Positions 8,095 to 20,600 of a stretch of DNA of 64,000 nt are shown piece after piece (position 1 is the first letter of the stretch; every line of letters begins with the position of its first letter). A model generated the notes under the pieces. It was not told where the DNA came from. It searched no databases and saw only the letters and a program-made list of their open reading frames with translations. This DNA is from Puccinia triticina (lineage: Eukaryota > Basidiomycota > Pucciniomycetes > Pucciniales > Pucciniaceae), in NCBI RefSeq assembly GCF_026914185.1, contig NC_070566.1, positions 2,480,001 to 2,544,000 on the forward strand, given 5' to 3'. Made by a program: the position numbers and the translations under genes.

Positions 8095-9950
8095 ATGTCT
8101 GCCGATCAAGCGCAACTGCGGACACAAGCTTTGGAAGCTTATCGAAAGGTTGTTTTCTTTTATCTTCTATTTCTTTGGTGTTCATACTATTATTGATCGG
8201 TCTGTGAAACTAATCTGATAATACAATTACATCGTGGCTTTTCCAGAAACTAAAAGATCATGAAAGGTGCGCCGAAAGTCTGAAACGCTTACGCTTCTCG
8301 CTGAGGTCGTTGGAACAAGACTACGATAAGTCGGAGGAAGATATTAAGGCACTTCAATCGGTTGGACAAATCATCGGAGAAGTGCTGAAAGCTTTGGATG
8401 ATGAACGCTGTGAGAGACAATCCCCTTGCTTTTCTAACTGTGTCTGAGGATTTCTGATAAGGGTGTGCCAAATCGAATCGAATATTTCATATGTTTCTAT
8501 CATAGTTATCGTCAAAGCATCCAGTGGGCCGCGTTACGTAGTGGGTTGTCGAGCTGCAGTTCCGAAAGACAAGTTGAAGAATGGTGTTCGAGTTTCATTG
8601 GACATGACTACATTGACGATCATGAGGATCCTGCCCAGAGAAGTCGACCCTATGGTTTATAACATGTCGACCGAAGACCCCGGATCGGCCTCGTTTGCCG
8701 GGATTGGCGGTCTGTCAGACCAGATTCGGGAGCTACGAGAGGTCATCGAGCTGCCGTTGTTGAACCCGGAACTCTTCCTTCGAGTTGGTATCAAACCTCC
8801 GAAAGGTGTCCTCCTCTACGGCCCCCCTGGGACCGGAAAAACATTACTGGCAAAAGCCGTCGCCAATACGCTGTCCACAAATTTCCTGAAAGTTGTCAGT
8901 TCAGCTATAGTTGATAAGTATATTGGTGAATCAGCACGTTTGATCCGTGAGGTGAGTACAACTTTCAAGCCTTGAAGGCGGTGACTTGTTCAACTGACGC
9001 GTCGCCCACTCAGATGTTTGCATATGCCAAAGAGCATGAGCCATGTATCATCTTTATGGACGAGATTGATGCTATTGGAGGTCGAAGGTTTAGCGAAGGA
9101 ACAAGTGCTGATCGCGAAATTCAGCGGACATTGATGGAGGTAAATATGTACCCAATTCCCGATTCTACGCCAGAACTAAACCGGTCTGCTTCTTGGATGT
9201 TTCAGCTTCTGAACCAAATGGATGGTTTTGATTATCTCGGACAAACAAAAATTATCATGTAAGTTTCACGACTACACGCCCACAATGCTCCACCATAAAA
9301 TATATATGACTGATCGTCGGCGATTAATTTGCATTACCATCAGGGCTACCAACCGACCGGACACACTGGTTTGTCTTCGGTTCAGATGTTCACATCGGTC
9401 CATAGATCCATGATTTCCCACGCTGAATAAATGGGACGATCTGTTTATTACGCAGGATCCCGCCCTGATGAGGCCTGGAAGGTTGGACCGAAAGATTGAG
9501 ATTCCTCTGCCGAACGAAGTGGCTCGAATGGAGATCCTCAAGATCCATGCCACCCCGATTCAAAAACAAGGGGAAATCGGTACATATACATCCAAAACTC
9601 CCTCCTTTCGCCCGGAGAGCTACTGACTTTCGTTCTTATATCATCTTTATTGTTTTCGGGACGGCGATATAAAGATTACGAGTCGATCGTTAAGCTGGCT
9701 GAGGGTTTCAATGGAGCTGATTTGAGGAACGTCTGCACTGAAGCTGGAATGTTCGCAATCAGAGATGACAGAGATTATATAGTCCAGGATGACCTGAACA
9801 AAGCTGTCCGAAAGATCCAAGAGTCGAAGAAGCACGAGACAAGTACGTCCAATTCTCTTACAAACAATCTGTCTCAATAATCTATTGAACTGATCCTCTG
9901 TTCCTTGATTGAAATTCCATTTCCTAGAGATGGAATATGGAGATGTGTAA
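8095..9950 (+). CDS. RPT4: 26S proteasome regulatory AAA-ATPase subunit RPT4 (PSMC6 family)
   Basis: Nine exons join in phase to 393 codons: 8095-8148, 8247-8409, 8506-8951, 9014-9139, 9206-9258, 9344-9368, 9456-9579, 9675-9842, 9928-9950; all introns are GT-AG. The protein has an N-terminal coiled coil, an OB-like segment ([19 protein letters not shown]), then the AAA module: Walker A GPPGTGKT, Walker [15 protein letters not shown], the [23 protein letters not shown] sensor/arginine-finger block, and [19 protein letters not shown]. These identify Rpt4/S10b among the six Rpt paralogues, and length fits the family (about 390-440). It forms part of the 19S base ring that unfolds ubiquitylated substrates. 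The ATG gives the usual short N-terminus. It converges with the clathrin gene. Confidence 0.95.
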
Positions 9951-10747
9951 TTGTTGTTTCCACCTTGTTTTAGTAGCACCCGTTATTTGTTTTTATGGAA
10001 AAACATAAACATTTTTTTGTTCTTTTTGAGCCCGAGTTGAAATTCAGTTGCAACAATGTCGTCATTAATTCATGCAACATGGGCCGACCTCTTGTGGCAT
10101 CTGCACCTCCTGCAAATGTTGAGTTAGGGCCAAAAAATGTGCATTTCGGTGTTAGTCCCAGAGGCTCCAGCTCTGCTTGTGCAGGGTGGGAAGAGCTCAA
10201 TTCTCAACAGGAGGGCCTCCATTGGTTATCCCTGTAAAACATATTCAGACAACAACATTTATGCAATCTGGACATTCTGAAAGCCTTATTAAATCATTTT
10301 AGTTGATAAATTAAGCCGCGATCATCAATGTCACCTGTCTCTCTGGCCCTTATCTATCTATCCGCACTTGTAACTCAAGAAAACAAGGAAGCATTTGAGC
10401 CCCAAAGAAGCCCACCTGACGCCTTTCCTTTGTCTCTCAGATAAAGTAGTCCGACTCTCGATCCATATAAAGATTTATGTATATTTATCCAACCAAAGAA
10501 AAAAGATAAGGGAAAGAGAACACTGGGGCCGCATTGAACAATAAGTCGTATATATCGAGAGAAAGATAAAGAGAGAGAGAGGAAACAATGAACACACATG
10601 ACAAACACATAAAAAAAGGACGACGTTTATGTGAAAAAGAGAGCTGAGAGACTATAAGTTTTCGTTCTCATGAATAAGCAACGATTTTCATTGGAATTGA
10701 GGGCAAACCAGTGCAGAACGTTTACGGTTAAAGAGATGGATGGGTCT
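9951..10747. other. Convergent intergenic region (RPT4 and clathrin 3' ends)
   Basis: About 800 bp with no supported gene. It should hold both 3' UTRs. A CT/GA-rich stretch occurs at about 10545-10585. Frames here are short and featureless. Confidence 0.5.
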
Positions 10748-13700
10748 TTAAAAGCCCATCATCCCGGGCATGCCGGTGAATTGCTGGCCCATCATGCCGG
10801 TAGGCTGGGCCTGCATCCCGCGCATCATCCCGCCGGCGCTGGGGGGTCCGCCGCCGTAAGCGCCGGTGGGCTGGCCGACCATCATCCCGTTGGACGGGCC
10901 TTGGGTGAGCATCAATCTGCCTCCAAAGCCGGGGCCAATGATCGGCTGCGATTCTGTATACACATTTCATAAACCAGCCGCCATCACATCGTCAGGGCCA
11001 GCCACAAATAATCGACGCAAGATAAGGGTGGATGAGGGTCTTACCTGTCTCTTCTACCGCCTTAGCTGATCGAAGACTCAGCTCTTTTAACTGGCGCTCG
11101 ATCTGCTCAAGTCGACTGGTCTGTTCCCTCATCTGTTGCAATCGATAAGGCATCGTGTAATCGTTAAGCGCACTAGAAAATGCGAGAATGTTAAATCACA
11201 AAAAATAATCGGAAGATGCAGAGAAATATGATCCAGAGAAAAAATGGGATGAGCGTACTGTCTCCATTGTAGATCTTCAACAACGTCCGGGCGGATAAGG
11301 TCGTAACAGATGTAAAGACAAGCAGCAAAGCATTCTTTGTTGCCGATCTTGACGAAGTACTCGAGCAATTCCTCGACGATCTCGTTGGAGGCGGAGCTAG
11401 CGGCGGTGATCATAGCATCCTTGAAGAGTTTGTCGTCCTTACTCAAGCCGATCGACTCTTCGAACTTCCCGTTCTTGGCATAGAGTAATGCGGCCAAGCG
11501 TCTGAACTCGAGCAGCTCGTGGTTCTCGAGCCGCTTGGCCAGACTGACTTGGTCGAAGTTGTCGTGGTTCGATAGCGAGTCCCGGAGCGTCGCGTAATCT
11601 TCTTCTTCGATCAATAAGTCATGGTACGCTTCGTTGATCGCAGGTAGGTCCAGGTGCTGCACGGCAATCAGATACGGCTTGATCAACGGCAGGTTGTCCG
11701 TCTTTTGGAAGATCTTGACCACTCTAGTGTGGTCTATTCGCGGAACTAGAACCGTCAAGAGATCGGTCAAGAGGGTAGGCTGCTCTTGTAGATAGAACGA
11801 AAGCGCCTTGTAATATAGCTCAACATTGGCCACTGTAAAAAATAAACACCATTTTGGTCAGAAAGGATTCCAGAGTGTCTATTTTGTGTAAGAGGCTGCT
11901 GTACCTTTGACAACAATGTCTTTGAATTGGCCATGATCCCAAGCATCGGCAGAGCGCTCCATCATCGCCAAAACAGCGTTATCGAATTCATCATAATGGA
12001 TGTACAAGAACACCAGTTCGGGCCAGAGATGGGCCTGCTCGGTGGCCCTGATCACTTTGGGGATGTTGATCCTCGACCAGAATAGTTTGAGATGTTCCAT
12101 CAACTTAGCCGGCTTGTGTTTCGCATACAAGATCGAGAGTTCTGTGAACATGCCCATGTGAGCACGTTCGAGGCCCTAAAGTTGGAATTCAAGTTAGTTT
12201 AGGACACTCCACATCTACCAGATCAGAGCATGAGCTTGCGCACCAAACCGGCTTCAAGCAGCTGCATCAACTCCTCAAAATACCCTCTATTTTCGTAAAG
12301 TTTGACCAAGGATTGCAACTCTTCGGCGTGGACAACCAAGTTCAATCCACAGACCTGAGCCAGTCTGAATTCCTTCTTATCGATACAGGCCGAGTTGACC
12401 TGTTTCCAGACCTGAGTGTTCCCAGCCTTTCGGGCACAGTCCACAGCAGCTTGGTTGTCGCCAAGGTAAATCAACGTCGTCGCCAACCGGGCCCAGTTCG
12501 AGATCGCCGAGAAGAGTAGCCGGGCGGCCTCGTATAAGCCAGCCTCAAAGACTTGCTCTCCAGCACTCAGTTGATCGGCCACATTCGACATCGACAGGAA
12601 CTCTTCCATGTCGTGCAGTCGGTCGGTCTTGGCATATGCCACGCAGAGCTCGGTATCGATCTTGGGCTCCCGGAGCGTCTTTCTAGCCATTTGCAAGTAT
12701 CGGACCATGTCATCATGTTTACCTGCGCGGTCGGCGGTCTCAATAAGTTCCAAATAGTTGGTCGGATCGTCAGCCTTGATGTACGAGTCGATCGCATCTT
12801 TGATTCTCAATCCGTCTAGCTGCGCTTTACCCAACCGACTCCATACGGCTGGCTCGTTAACCTTCGTGGCATATTGGGCAGCTCGATCGATACTGACGAC
12901 ATGCTCGACCAACACATTCATCGCCTCCAGGTGCATTTTATGTTTTCGGAAGAGGGTAAAGGCTTCCTCAAACAAGCCATGCTCGATCGCAATCCCCGCA
13001 ATCTCGCTGACATCAATATCTTCCAACTTGTCGATGTAGCCCATGACTTTACCCTTCTCAGATCGGATGGCGGTTAATAGTAGAAGCTTCTTCAAATTCG
13101 CATTGTCGCTGAATGGCGACGGCTCCAAGACAATCTTCTCCAACAGTTCGATCAATTCGATCGGTAGATCGGCGGCCAAGAAGGCCTTCACAGTAACCGA
13201 GACATCCTCCGGATTTTGGCTTTCGGGCACCGCAGTAGAGACGACTTGGTCGACCAATTGGCGGCGGTGCATGTTGTCGGGCTGTAACACTTGGGCCCAT
13301 AACTCGAGCTGACGACGTTTGACAAGGTAACGGGCTTGTAGCTTGAACATCGAGTTTTCATTTGTGATCCGAATCAAATCTTCGTCGCAGAATCCTCGGG
13401 CATAGGCGATGTAAGCTAAAGTGGGGTCCCGTTTCTCGCAATATTTACCAATGGTCAGGGGGTCGTAGATTGTGTTTTCCTTCAAAAAGGCTTCGGGGTT
13501 TTGGTTGCTATCGATCAAGATCTTAGCCATGGCGTTGTATAGACCGACATCGGTTATACCCATTGCGATTCGCGCTTCGAGCCAGGGTAGGATCAATTTT
13601 AATCGGTTCCGCTTTTCGACTTCTTCGACCAGCTCGTCCACGGGAATCGGCCCAGTGACGGATGCCAGCAAGTTTTTTATCATCATTTCGTCCGCATCAA

Positions 13701-16700
13701 CATCTAACAGCCCTCCAATCACCTGCGGCGCTCTTTGAGAGTTGACTTTCTGGACGTAAACCTCGATAAAGCTGGTTAAGCCATTTTGGTACAGGAAGAG
13801 AACTAGATCGTGGACAAAGTCGAACCGATCGCACACGATGATCAAAGGCAATTGATCGGACAACTTGGCTTCTTTCAAGAAGTTCTTGACTTTTTCCGGA
13901 GGGTAATAATTCGATTCTCGACAGATTCGTTCGACTTCTCTAATTTGACCAGTCCTGGTGGCTGCCTGAATATACTTGAAATGTACTTCGGGGTCTGTAC
14001 TGAGGTTGACGATCGAGCCGAGGTAGTAGTAGAGTCCCTCGAACGTCTTGAAAGACTCAAACATTTCGATGAGCCTGACCGATCCTACAAGATCCGAGTA
14101 TTTCGTGGCGGCTTGGACCACAATCTGTAGGTTCTGACGGATGTTGACCTTCAGCATTTCACAGAAACAGTCGACCGTTTGATCGACAGTCAATTTTCCA
14201 AAGTAATTGACGAGCCAGTCAGTGTTAAGAAGGTTTGTGTGAACCAGGACGCGCTTGATGTCGGAGATGTCTTCGTAATGCTCCAGTGCCTGAAATCCGA
14301 AGGGGTAGGATCAGATTACATTGATAAGTTTGCAAGCGCGATGATGATCGAACATAAAATCAAAGCTCACGCGCTGTAACAATCCGGCCTTCTCACAAAG
14401 ATTGGCAACGCTTGGACGGTCGTAATGCGAAAACATCTCATTTCCCAGGATCGCATCAGCAACTTGAGGTGCATTGAGAAGGTTCATCTCCAGAAGTTTG
14501 GTTTGCAGATAGCCTTGCTCCGGTTTGTTTTCTTTCAAGGCATCCAAGAGGAAACTGGTGGCCTGCTGGATCATGTTCTGGGCCATGAAGATATCGATAA
14601 CTCGTTCGACGTCCACCAAAGGACCAGACTCGTCGTTGATCAAGGAGCTTGCGAACTCCGCCCCACTGTCAGGGCTCAAGCGTGTGATATGTTGAAGCAG
14701 CGAGGCATAATCAGGAGTGAAGCCGACTCTTTTGGCGTAGACGACAATCTTACTAGATTGGCCTGTCTCCGCAAAACATGCGCAAACCTAGAGTGTCAAT
14801 TTTTATGAAAGGCGTCAGACCCAGATGAGATGCGCTCCCATAGAAGGAGAGAAAAAAAGACACCGAACCTTATTGGGAATGTTGGCACGCAGATAGACAC
14901 TCAGAGCTAGAGTCATATCGTGCGCTCGAACGATGTCGCCCAACTCCTCACTACAATCCAACTTGTCTTCCTTGAGCCATTTCTCCAAGAGTTGCTTGCG
15001 ACCTTGAACGAGCACCGGGCGCGCAAGCTCCAAACTCTCGTGCTGGTTGAGTTTGCCCCTTTCCAGGAGGATCCCGAAGTATTGTAAGATCGGGCTGAGT
15101 TGACCGGGTTGCATGGGCACGGCCTTGAATTGCTCGATCGTTTGGGGCGTCCTAAGGATTCCGCGTGGGGAATTAGCGGCAACTTTGGCTGCCTCAGAAA
15201 ACTGGCCAGACGAGAAGAGTTGTTGGAACTGTTGAACGTAGATGTCATCGGCTCCGGGCAGGTCGGCCCGAGAGGCCAGTTTGATGGCCAATTCGGGATT
15301 CTTGAGCGTGTTGAGAATGAAGGGGACGATCGTTTCTTCATCCACTGTCACCGAAAGCACTTGTCCCTTTCGATTGACTCCGATGATACCCGAACTGGTC
15401 TCGTGTTCAGCCGTCACAAAGATAGTCTCGCCCGATATTCGGTTCATATAGATACATGCGGCCGTTTCGACATCGTACAGATGGATAAAGCCGTACTTGG
15501 TGACCATGTAAATGATCTTGTGCTTTTTGGAGACCTGCATGGCCACTGGGAAGTCGTTAGTAGCCTCAGGCGGGAAGAAGACATCGACTGCCTTCTTGGC
15601 GAAGACCGGCTGGCCGGCTTGATGATCGATTTCTACAATGTGGAGCTAGGAAAGATTGTAACCGGTGAGCAAGGGAGATTCAAAGCGAGATAAGAGAAGG
15701 GAAATCTTACTTTGGCACCCGCTGCGGTTCGAACAGCAAAGGCGAAAAGTTTGCTGTCGGTGGTAGCGCCCTCCAAGCGATAGTCGGCAAAGCTAGCAGC
15801 ATGGCCTTCGATCGATTGGCTGACGGCACGATCCTTGTTATAGAGCTGCATGCTACCTTTGACCTTGAACGCACTGGGGTTGCTGGGGTTGCCGGTAATC
15901 CCGACGAGGACCATCCATTTTTCGTCGGGGGAGGCGCGGTAGTTGATGATCTGGTGGCCAGCCAGATTCGCGTTTCGGTCGAAGACTTTGACGGGAGGAC
16001 TTGTTGGGTCGAGGGCGGCCCAGTGGTAGACTGCGGTCTCGGTGACGATGCCCAGAGTGGAGTCATTGATCCACTTCCAAAACGAGACATCCTCATTCAT
16101 CGCGTGTGACTTGACTTTCTGTTTGAGCTCGATGTTGAAGACTTGGAGTTGCCTCTGAGCTGTGATCGAAGAGGGGGTAGGGATGGAATAGATGCAAATC
16201 AGGATGAATGATCGATGGTTGCCTGCTGGCCATTCAGCCATGACTGACCTCGTAGGGCAATAACTTTTTGGACTGGATGCATGATTGCGCTTTCGGCGCT
16301 GATCGGTCTTCGCATGACATTGTTGGCATCGGCGAGATCGATGATGATCACTCTGGAGCAGAAGCCAAGGGAAGCGTCAGTTTGTAGGGCTCAGCGTGAA
16401 ATATCTATGCCGAGTATAACTCACTGCTTCGCACTATTGACTTCCTCACGGACACACACGTATCGTTCTGATTCCATGGTGAGCGTGTTGAAGCCGATGG
16501 AGGCTGGAATTCACGGATGCAAGAGTTAGGTCAGCTGATCAAGCCAAGGACGGATACGAAAGATGAGTACTTACCTGGCTGGACGCCGAGGGCAGTGAGC
16601 TAATCAGAGGGGATCGATCGGATGATTAGCAGCCGGATCATCAACGGTTTGGGGGACAGTCAGCGGGTCTTACTTGGACATGTTCACAGAACGAGATCGG

Positions 16701-16715
16701 CCGCTGTTCGGCCAT
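10748..16715 (-). CDS. CHC1: Clathrin heavy chain
   Basis: Starts at the ATG at 16715 ([14 protein letters not shown]) and ends with TAA at 10748-10750. Four very short 5' exons encode the first propeller strands ([53 protein letters not shown]). Larger exons follow, covering about 15633-16165, 14880-15546, 14370-14790, 12223-14290, 11879-12170, 11261-11834, 11046-11173 and 10748-10953. The N-terminal beta-propeller, the long alpha-solenoid of clathrin repeats (main part in the 2 kb exon), and the trimerisation helix ([25 protein letters not shown]) are all present. Clathrin heavy chain forms the three-legged coat of endocytic and trans-Golgi vesicles. The C-terminal tail after the hub is Gly/Met/Gln-rich. 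I saw no frameshift or internal stop. Confidence 0.95.
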
Positions 16716-18803
16716 GGCGAGCTAGTTGAGGGGAAGGCGATGTGGAGGGGTGGATGTGAGAGGGTGTGGGTTATGAGGGTGGTGGTGCTGATGGTGTTCC
16801 CTGTGGTCTGTGCGATGTAGTAGCTGGTGGTAGTTGATGGGTGTTGGTCGTATCTTGGGTCATCAGCCTGCTAGATTATATTCGACAGAAACATCTGGCT
16901 ATCAGTCTCCCCCAAGTATCTATTGATTCAGCATCAGCCATCAGTCATCATCCATCCATACCTTGCAGATTACGATGGCAGTGGTTCTTCCAGTCTGCAG
17001 TCTGCAGTCGGCAGTCTGCGTCTGCCGGGATGACCCTAAGCAGCCGATGACAGTCCCGCTGCCTCTGAGATGACGTACTCGACTGACACCGATCGACCTC
17101 AGCCGACGTTCGGCCGACGACCCAACCAGAGACAAAAGTAGCATATATCCAAGCTCATATTCAACACCTTTCAAAGTAGCTTAACGGAAGCCATCTGACT
17201 TAATACCAAGAGGCTTCAATCCAAACTCATTGGTGGTCATAAGCTCCTGCCCAAACTTCCTGCATTCAGTCCACTCGCTTCCCATTGAGATCTGAGGGCC
17301 TCCCAGAAGTGATCTGGAGCCCCAAAAGCTAGATTTCCCTGCAAAAATCCAGTCTTGTTGGCTCTATATCCACAACTGAAAGGGTCCCAGATGTGATGGG
17401 AAGTCATCCACTTAGGGGGGGGGGGGGGGGGTTCACAATTGAAATTTACAAACCTTGTTGATGGACAATGGGAACCAAAACAACAACTGAGGTCAAGACT
17501 CACAAATGGGGATTTACAATGAGAATAAAATATATCAAATCAGTGAGGAAAAGATCTAGAGTGAGGATACAGTATCAAAGTAGTAATGGGATGCTTGATA
17601 GAAGCATAACTGCTTACAAGCATGCAAGTACTACATATGGTGTGACTCAAAAGCAGTTGTGAAACCCTTTTGCTGAATGTAGAAGGGGGTGAAGGAGGTG
17701 TAAGCTCTGCCCTTCTATACTACCAGCTACAAGACTCACCAAGCTAGGCTTGGAAATTTTTAACAAGGTGATAGGAGTGGTATGCTCAGGATGAGTTTGT
17801 TCAAGACACAGTTTAAAAACTTGTTATTTCTATGCAAGGGTTGGTATGAGTATACTAGAGATGTCAGCAGGTACCACTGTGAAAAAACCTCAAGAAACTG
17901 CTGCCAGTTGACATGCAAGCACCTTTGTAATATTGCATGTCAACTAGCAACAGTTTCTTGAGTTTTTTTCACAGTGTACCCGTTTCTGGTAGGTGACCGG
18001 ACCATCATAGGGGGGAGGTCACCAAGGTCCAAGCATGCAAACATGTGGAAATGGGCCAGACCAGGGGTCTCAGGAACAGGGCAAGTTGGGTGCAACATGT
18101 GACAAGGTGGATGCGCCAGAACCCCAAACAGGAGTAGTACTCAGCTCCCCAAAGAGACCTGAACCCACTTGTCTCTCATCACTCAACTCACAGGCACCCA
18201 TTCTACTCCCTTTCCACCTGTCAACATTGATTTCTCCCCAGCATTTCTTTTTTCACCTCCCACCCACCCCATGGACGCAAAGAACAGTTTTTTTTTGGCC
18301 TGGAGACCAAGGTTTGTTCTCTGTTTTGCTTACCGTTCAGTCAAGGCGGGAAGCAAGGGGTAGCATGATGATGTAGCGCTATCCCCCTTCTCTCCACCCC
18401 ATTTTTTCCTTTCTGCTCCAGGAGGAGTGGCCTCATTTGTCACCAGACCCCAACCTCTAGACAGACCTTGGTTGGGGACCTTTTCAGGGTGATCAAAACC
18501 CAGATGGTTTTGTTGAGGCTCTCCGCCAAGACCCAAACACCAACCCTAGTGAAAACCTGCAAAGGTAGGGACCACAAGGGTCTATGGTGAGATCTCTTGC
18601 CTGCTGCAGCAAAGATTGAGCCGGAAATGTGTGTAGAATAGAAAGAGTGGAGACGGCTTGGACAGGTACCCAGCACCCGTTTGGGGGTGTCCACTTTTGA
18701 GTAGAAAATTTATCAGGTACCTGGACCAAGTACATGCCAGCACCCGCCCACTTTAGCTGTTCCAGGGAGCAGATGTATACACTAGCCGTATTTATATATG
18801 GAA
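16716..18803. other. Intergenic region upstream of clathrin: microsatellite, G tract, hairpin MITE
   Basis: The first 300 bp or so should contain the clathrin promoter; no clear TATA was seen. A short CAGTCTG-type tandem lies at about 16995-17030, a run of 17 G at 17415-17431, and a hairpin MITE at 17874-17976. Frames here are short and without recognisable domains. Confidence 0.5.
17874..17976. mobile_element. 103-bp hairpin MITE with TA target duplication
   Basis: The ends read CCACTGTGAAAAAAC and, on the opposite strand, CACTGTGAAAAAAACTC. The arms stay complementary down to TTGACATGCAA / TTGCATGTCAA around a loop of about 20 bases. TA flanks both sides (17872-17873 and 17977-17978). TA duplication and a near-perfect hairpin fit a Stowaway-like Tc1/mariner derivative. 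A small-RNA precursor is an alternative. Confidence 0.6.
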
Positions 18804-18974
18804 ACAGATTTACTTTGTACACCAAGGGAAAATCGTTGCACACGGGAATTTCCATTGACTCAACATCACGTGACATCAGGCCCTCCTCTGTGTGCACCAC
18901 CAGCTCCCCCCAAAAATCTATCCACACACGGGGGTGCTGTGCGGAGCGGCCATTCAGAGGAAACAATCCCCTTG

Positions 18975-19565
18975 ATGACTGGCATAGACAGATCATTGAG
19001 AGGCTACATCCCTCTCAATGACCGGAGTAGACCAGTCATCAAGAGGATACATCTCTCTTGATGACCGGCATTACCGGCATAGACCGGTCATTGAGAGGCT
19101 ACATCCCTCTCAATGACCAGAATAGACTGATCATAAAGAGGCCATACCCCTCTCAATGACCGGAATAGACCAGTCATCAAGAGAATACATCTCTCTTGAT
19201 GACCGGCATTCTGGTCATCGAGAGGATACATCCCCCTTGATGACCAGTCTGTACCGGTCATCAGGGGGATGCATCCCTCTCAATTGTAGCCTCTCAATGA
19301 CCGGTATACTCCGTTCATTGGGAGGGATGTAACCTCCCAATGACAGGTCTATGCCGGTCATCAAGAGGGATGTAACCTCTCAATGACTTGTCTGTACCAT
19401 TAATTGAGAGGGATGTAGCCCCTTGATGACTGGTCTGTACCGGTCATCAAGAGGGATGTAGCCTCTCAATGACTGGTCTGTACCGGTCATCAAGAGGGAT
19501 GTAGCCTCTTGATGACCGGTCTATACCGGTCATCAAGGGGTATGTGTCCTCTTGATGACTGGTCT
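18975..19565. repeat. Tandem array of 43-bp palindromic units
   Basis: The clearest repeats run from about 19440 to 19565, with consecutive units of exactly 43 bp starting CGGTCATCAAGAGGGATGTA. Earlier units are more diverged and alternate between CATCAAGAGG and CATTGAGAGG. The array continues at 19916-20080 beyond the MITE insertion. Confidence 0.8.
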
Positions 19566-19572
19566 GTACCGG

Positions 19573-19915
19573 CAACGGTGAAAGCATTACGCTCCATGTA
19601 TCGCGTAACGGCTGTAACATTTTTTTTTATTGCCGTTACATTTTTATGTATTGGTGTGAAATGAAGTATGAAATGAATACTGCACAATGAGCTGATAAAA
19701 AACAAGAATACAAAAATACCATAGCGGAGCGCATCAATTTCTCAATGCGCTACAGTGATTGTATTTGCAACACCAATTTGTTTGCTGATAATCTGCCTTG
19801 GTACACCTTGGCCCATAAATGATGTATGCACATTTTGGCATTTTTTTTATTGGCGTGCAATTATGCTACAATGTAACGGTGTTACATTACATGTAGCGTA
19901 ATAGTTTCAGCGTTG
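19573..19915. mobile_element. 343-bp MITE with 7-bp TSD, related to the 406-5603 element
   Basis: The left end is CAACGGTGAAAGCATTACGC and the right end, on the opposite strand, CAACGCTGAAACTATTACGC. GTACCGG flanks both sides (19566-19572 and 19916-19922). Joining the flanks restores the local palindromic-array sequence. The interior is AT-rich and non-coding. The termini and duplication length match those of the elements at 406-5603 and 50038-50726. Confidence 0.75.
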
Positions 19916-20261
19916 GTACCGGTCATTGAGGGGTATGTGTCCTCTTGATGACTGGAATGCCGGTCATCAAGAGAGATGTATCCTCTCAATGACCTGTCTA
20001 TTCCGGTCATTGAGAGGGATGTAGCCTCTTGATGACCAGTCTGTGCCGGTCATCGAGGGGGTTGTTTCCTCTGGATGGCCAGCACCGCATGGCACCCCTG
20101 TGTGTGGATAGATTTTTGGGGGGAGCTGGTGGCGCGCACAAAGGGGGGCCCAACGTCATGTGACGTTGAGTCAACAGGAATTCCTGTGCGCAACAAGTTT
20201 CCCTCTGTGCGCAAAGTAAATCTGTAGATGAAAGCATTCACCAACACCTGTGTATGTTATA

Positions 20262-20600
20262 CCGGCCCGCCAAGAGGCATCCCTCCCAACAAGCTGGTTT
20301 ATGTAACCAGCCTGCCAAGAGGAATCTCTTGCAACAAGCTGGTGTATGTATACCAGCCCGCCAAGATGGATTCCTCTCTGCAGTTTGGTGTAGGAAAACA
20401 GCCTGCCAAGAGGAATCCCTCTTGTTGGGCGGGTACATGCACATATACCATCCCTCTTGGTGAGGTGGTATACATATACCAGCCTGACAAGGAGGATTTG
20501 GCTAGGTAGTATACATATAACAGCCTGCCAAGTACACCCTCTTGACAAGAGGGATTCCTCTTGGTGGGATGGTATCATCCACCTGCCCGCCAAGAGGAAT
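20262..20600. repeat. GCCAAGAGG array, about 45-bp period
   Basis: GCCAAGAGG-like cores occur at about 20269, 20314, 20360 and 20405 (spacing 45-46 bp), then less regularly near 20486, 20527 and 20589. TATACATATACC words and inverted CCTCTTG copies lie between them. A related short stretch lies at about 47800-47895. Confidence 0.65.

Larger units (their letters stand above)
18804..20225. mobile_element. 1.4 kb foldback element with long inverted arms and palindromic unit arrays
   Basis: The outer arms (about 18804-18990 and 20040-20225) are inverted copies about 185 bp long. Both share ACAGATTTACTTTG at the tips and CACCAGCTCCCCCCAAAAAT further in. Between them are arrays of about 43-bp units, each an imperfect palindrome (TCATCAAGAGG ... 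CCTCTTGATGA). The right array is separated from the left by a 343-bp MITE (19573-19915). No protein is encoded. Foldback-type transposons have this structure; no clear target duplication was found. Confidence 0.65.

Noticed and set aside
10670..10972. Open plus-strand frame near the clathrin 3' end
   Set aside because: Antisense to the last clathrin exon; composition explained by the Gly/Met-rich tail.
18975..19565. CRISPR-like array of regular repeats
   Set aside because: Units are contiguous 43-bp tandem palindromes with no unique spacers, in a eukaryotic context with no cas-like genes.
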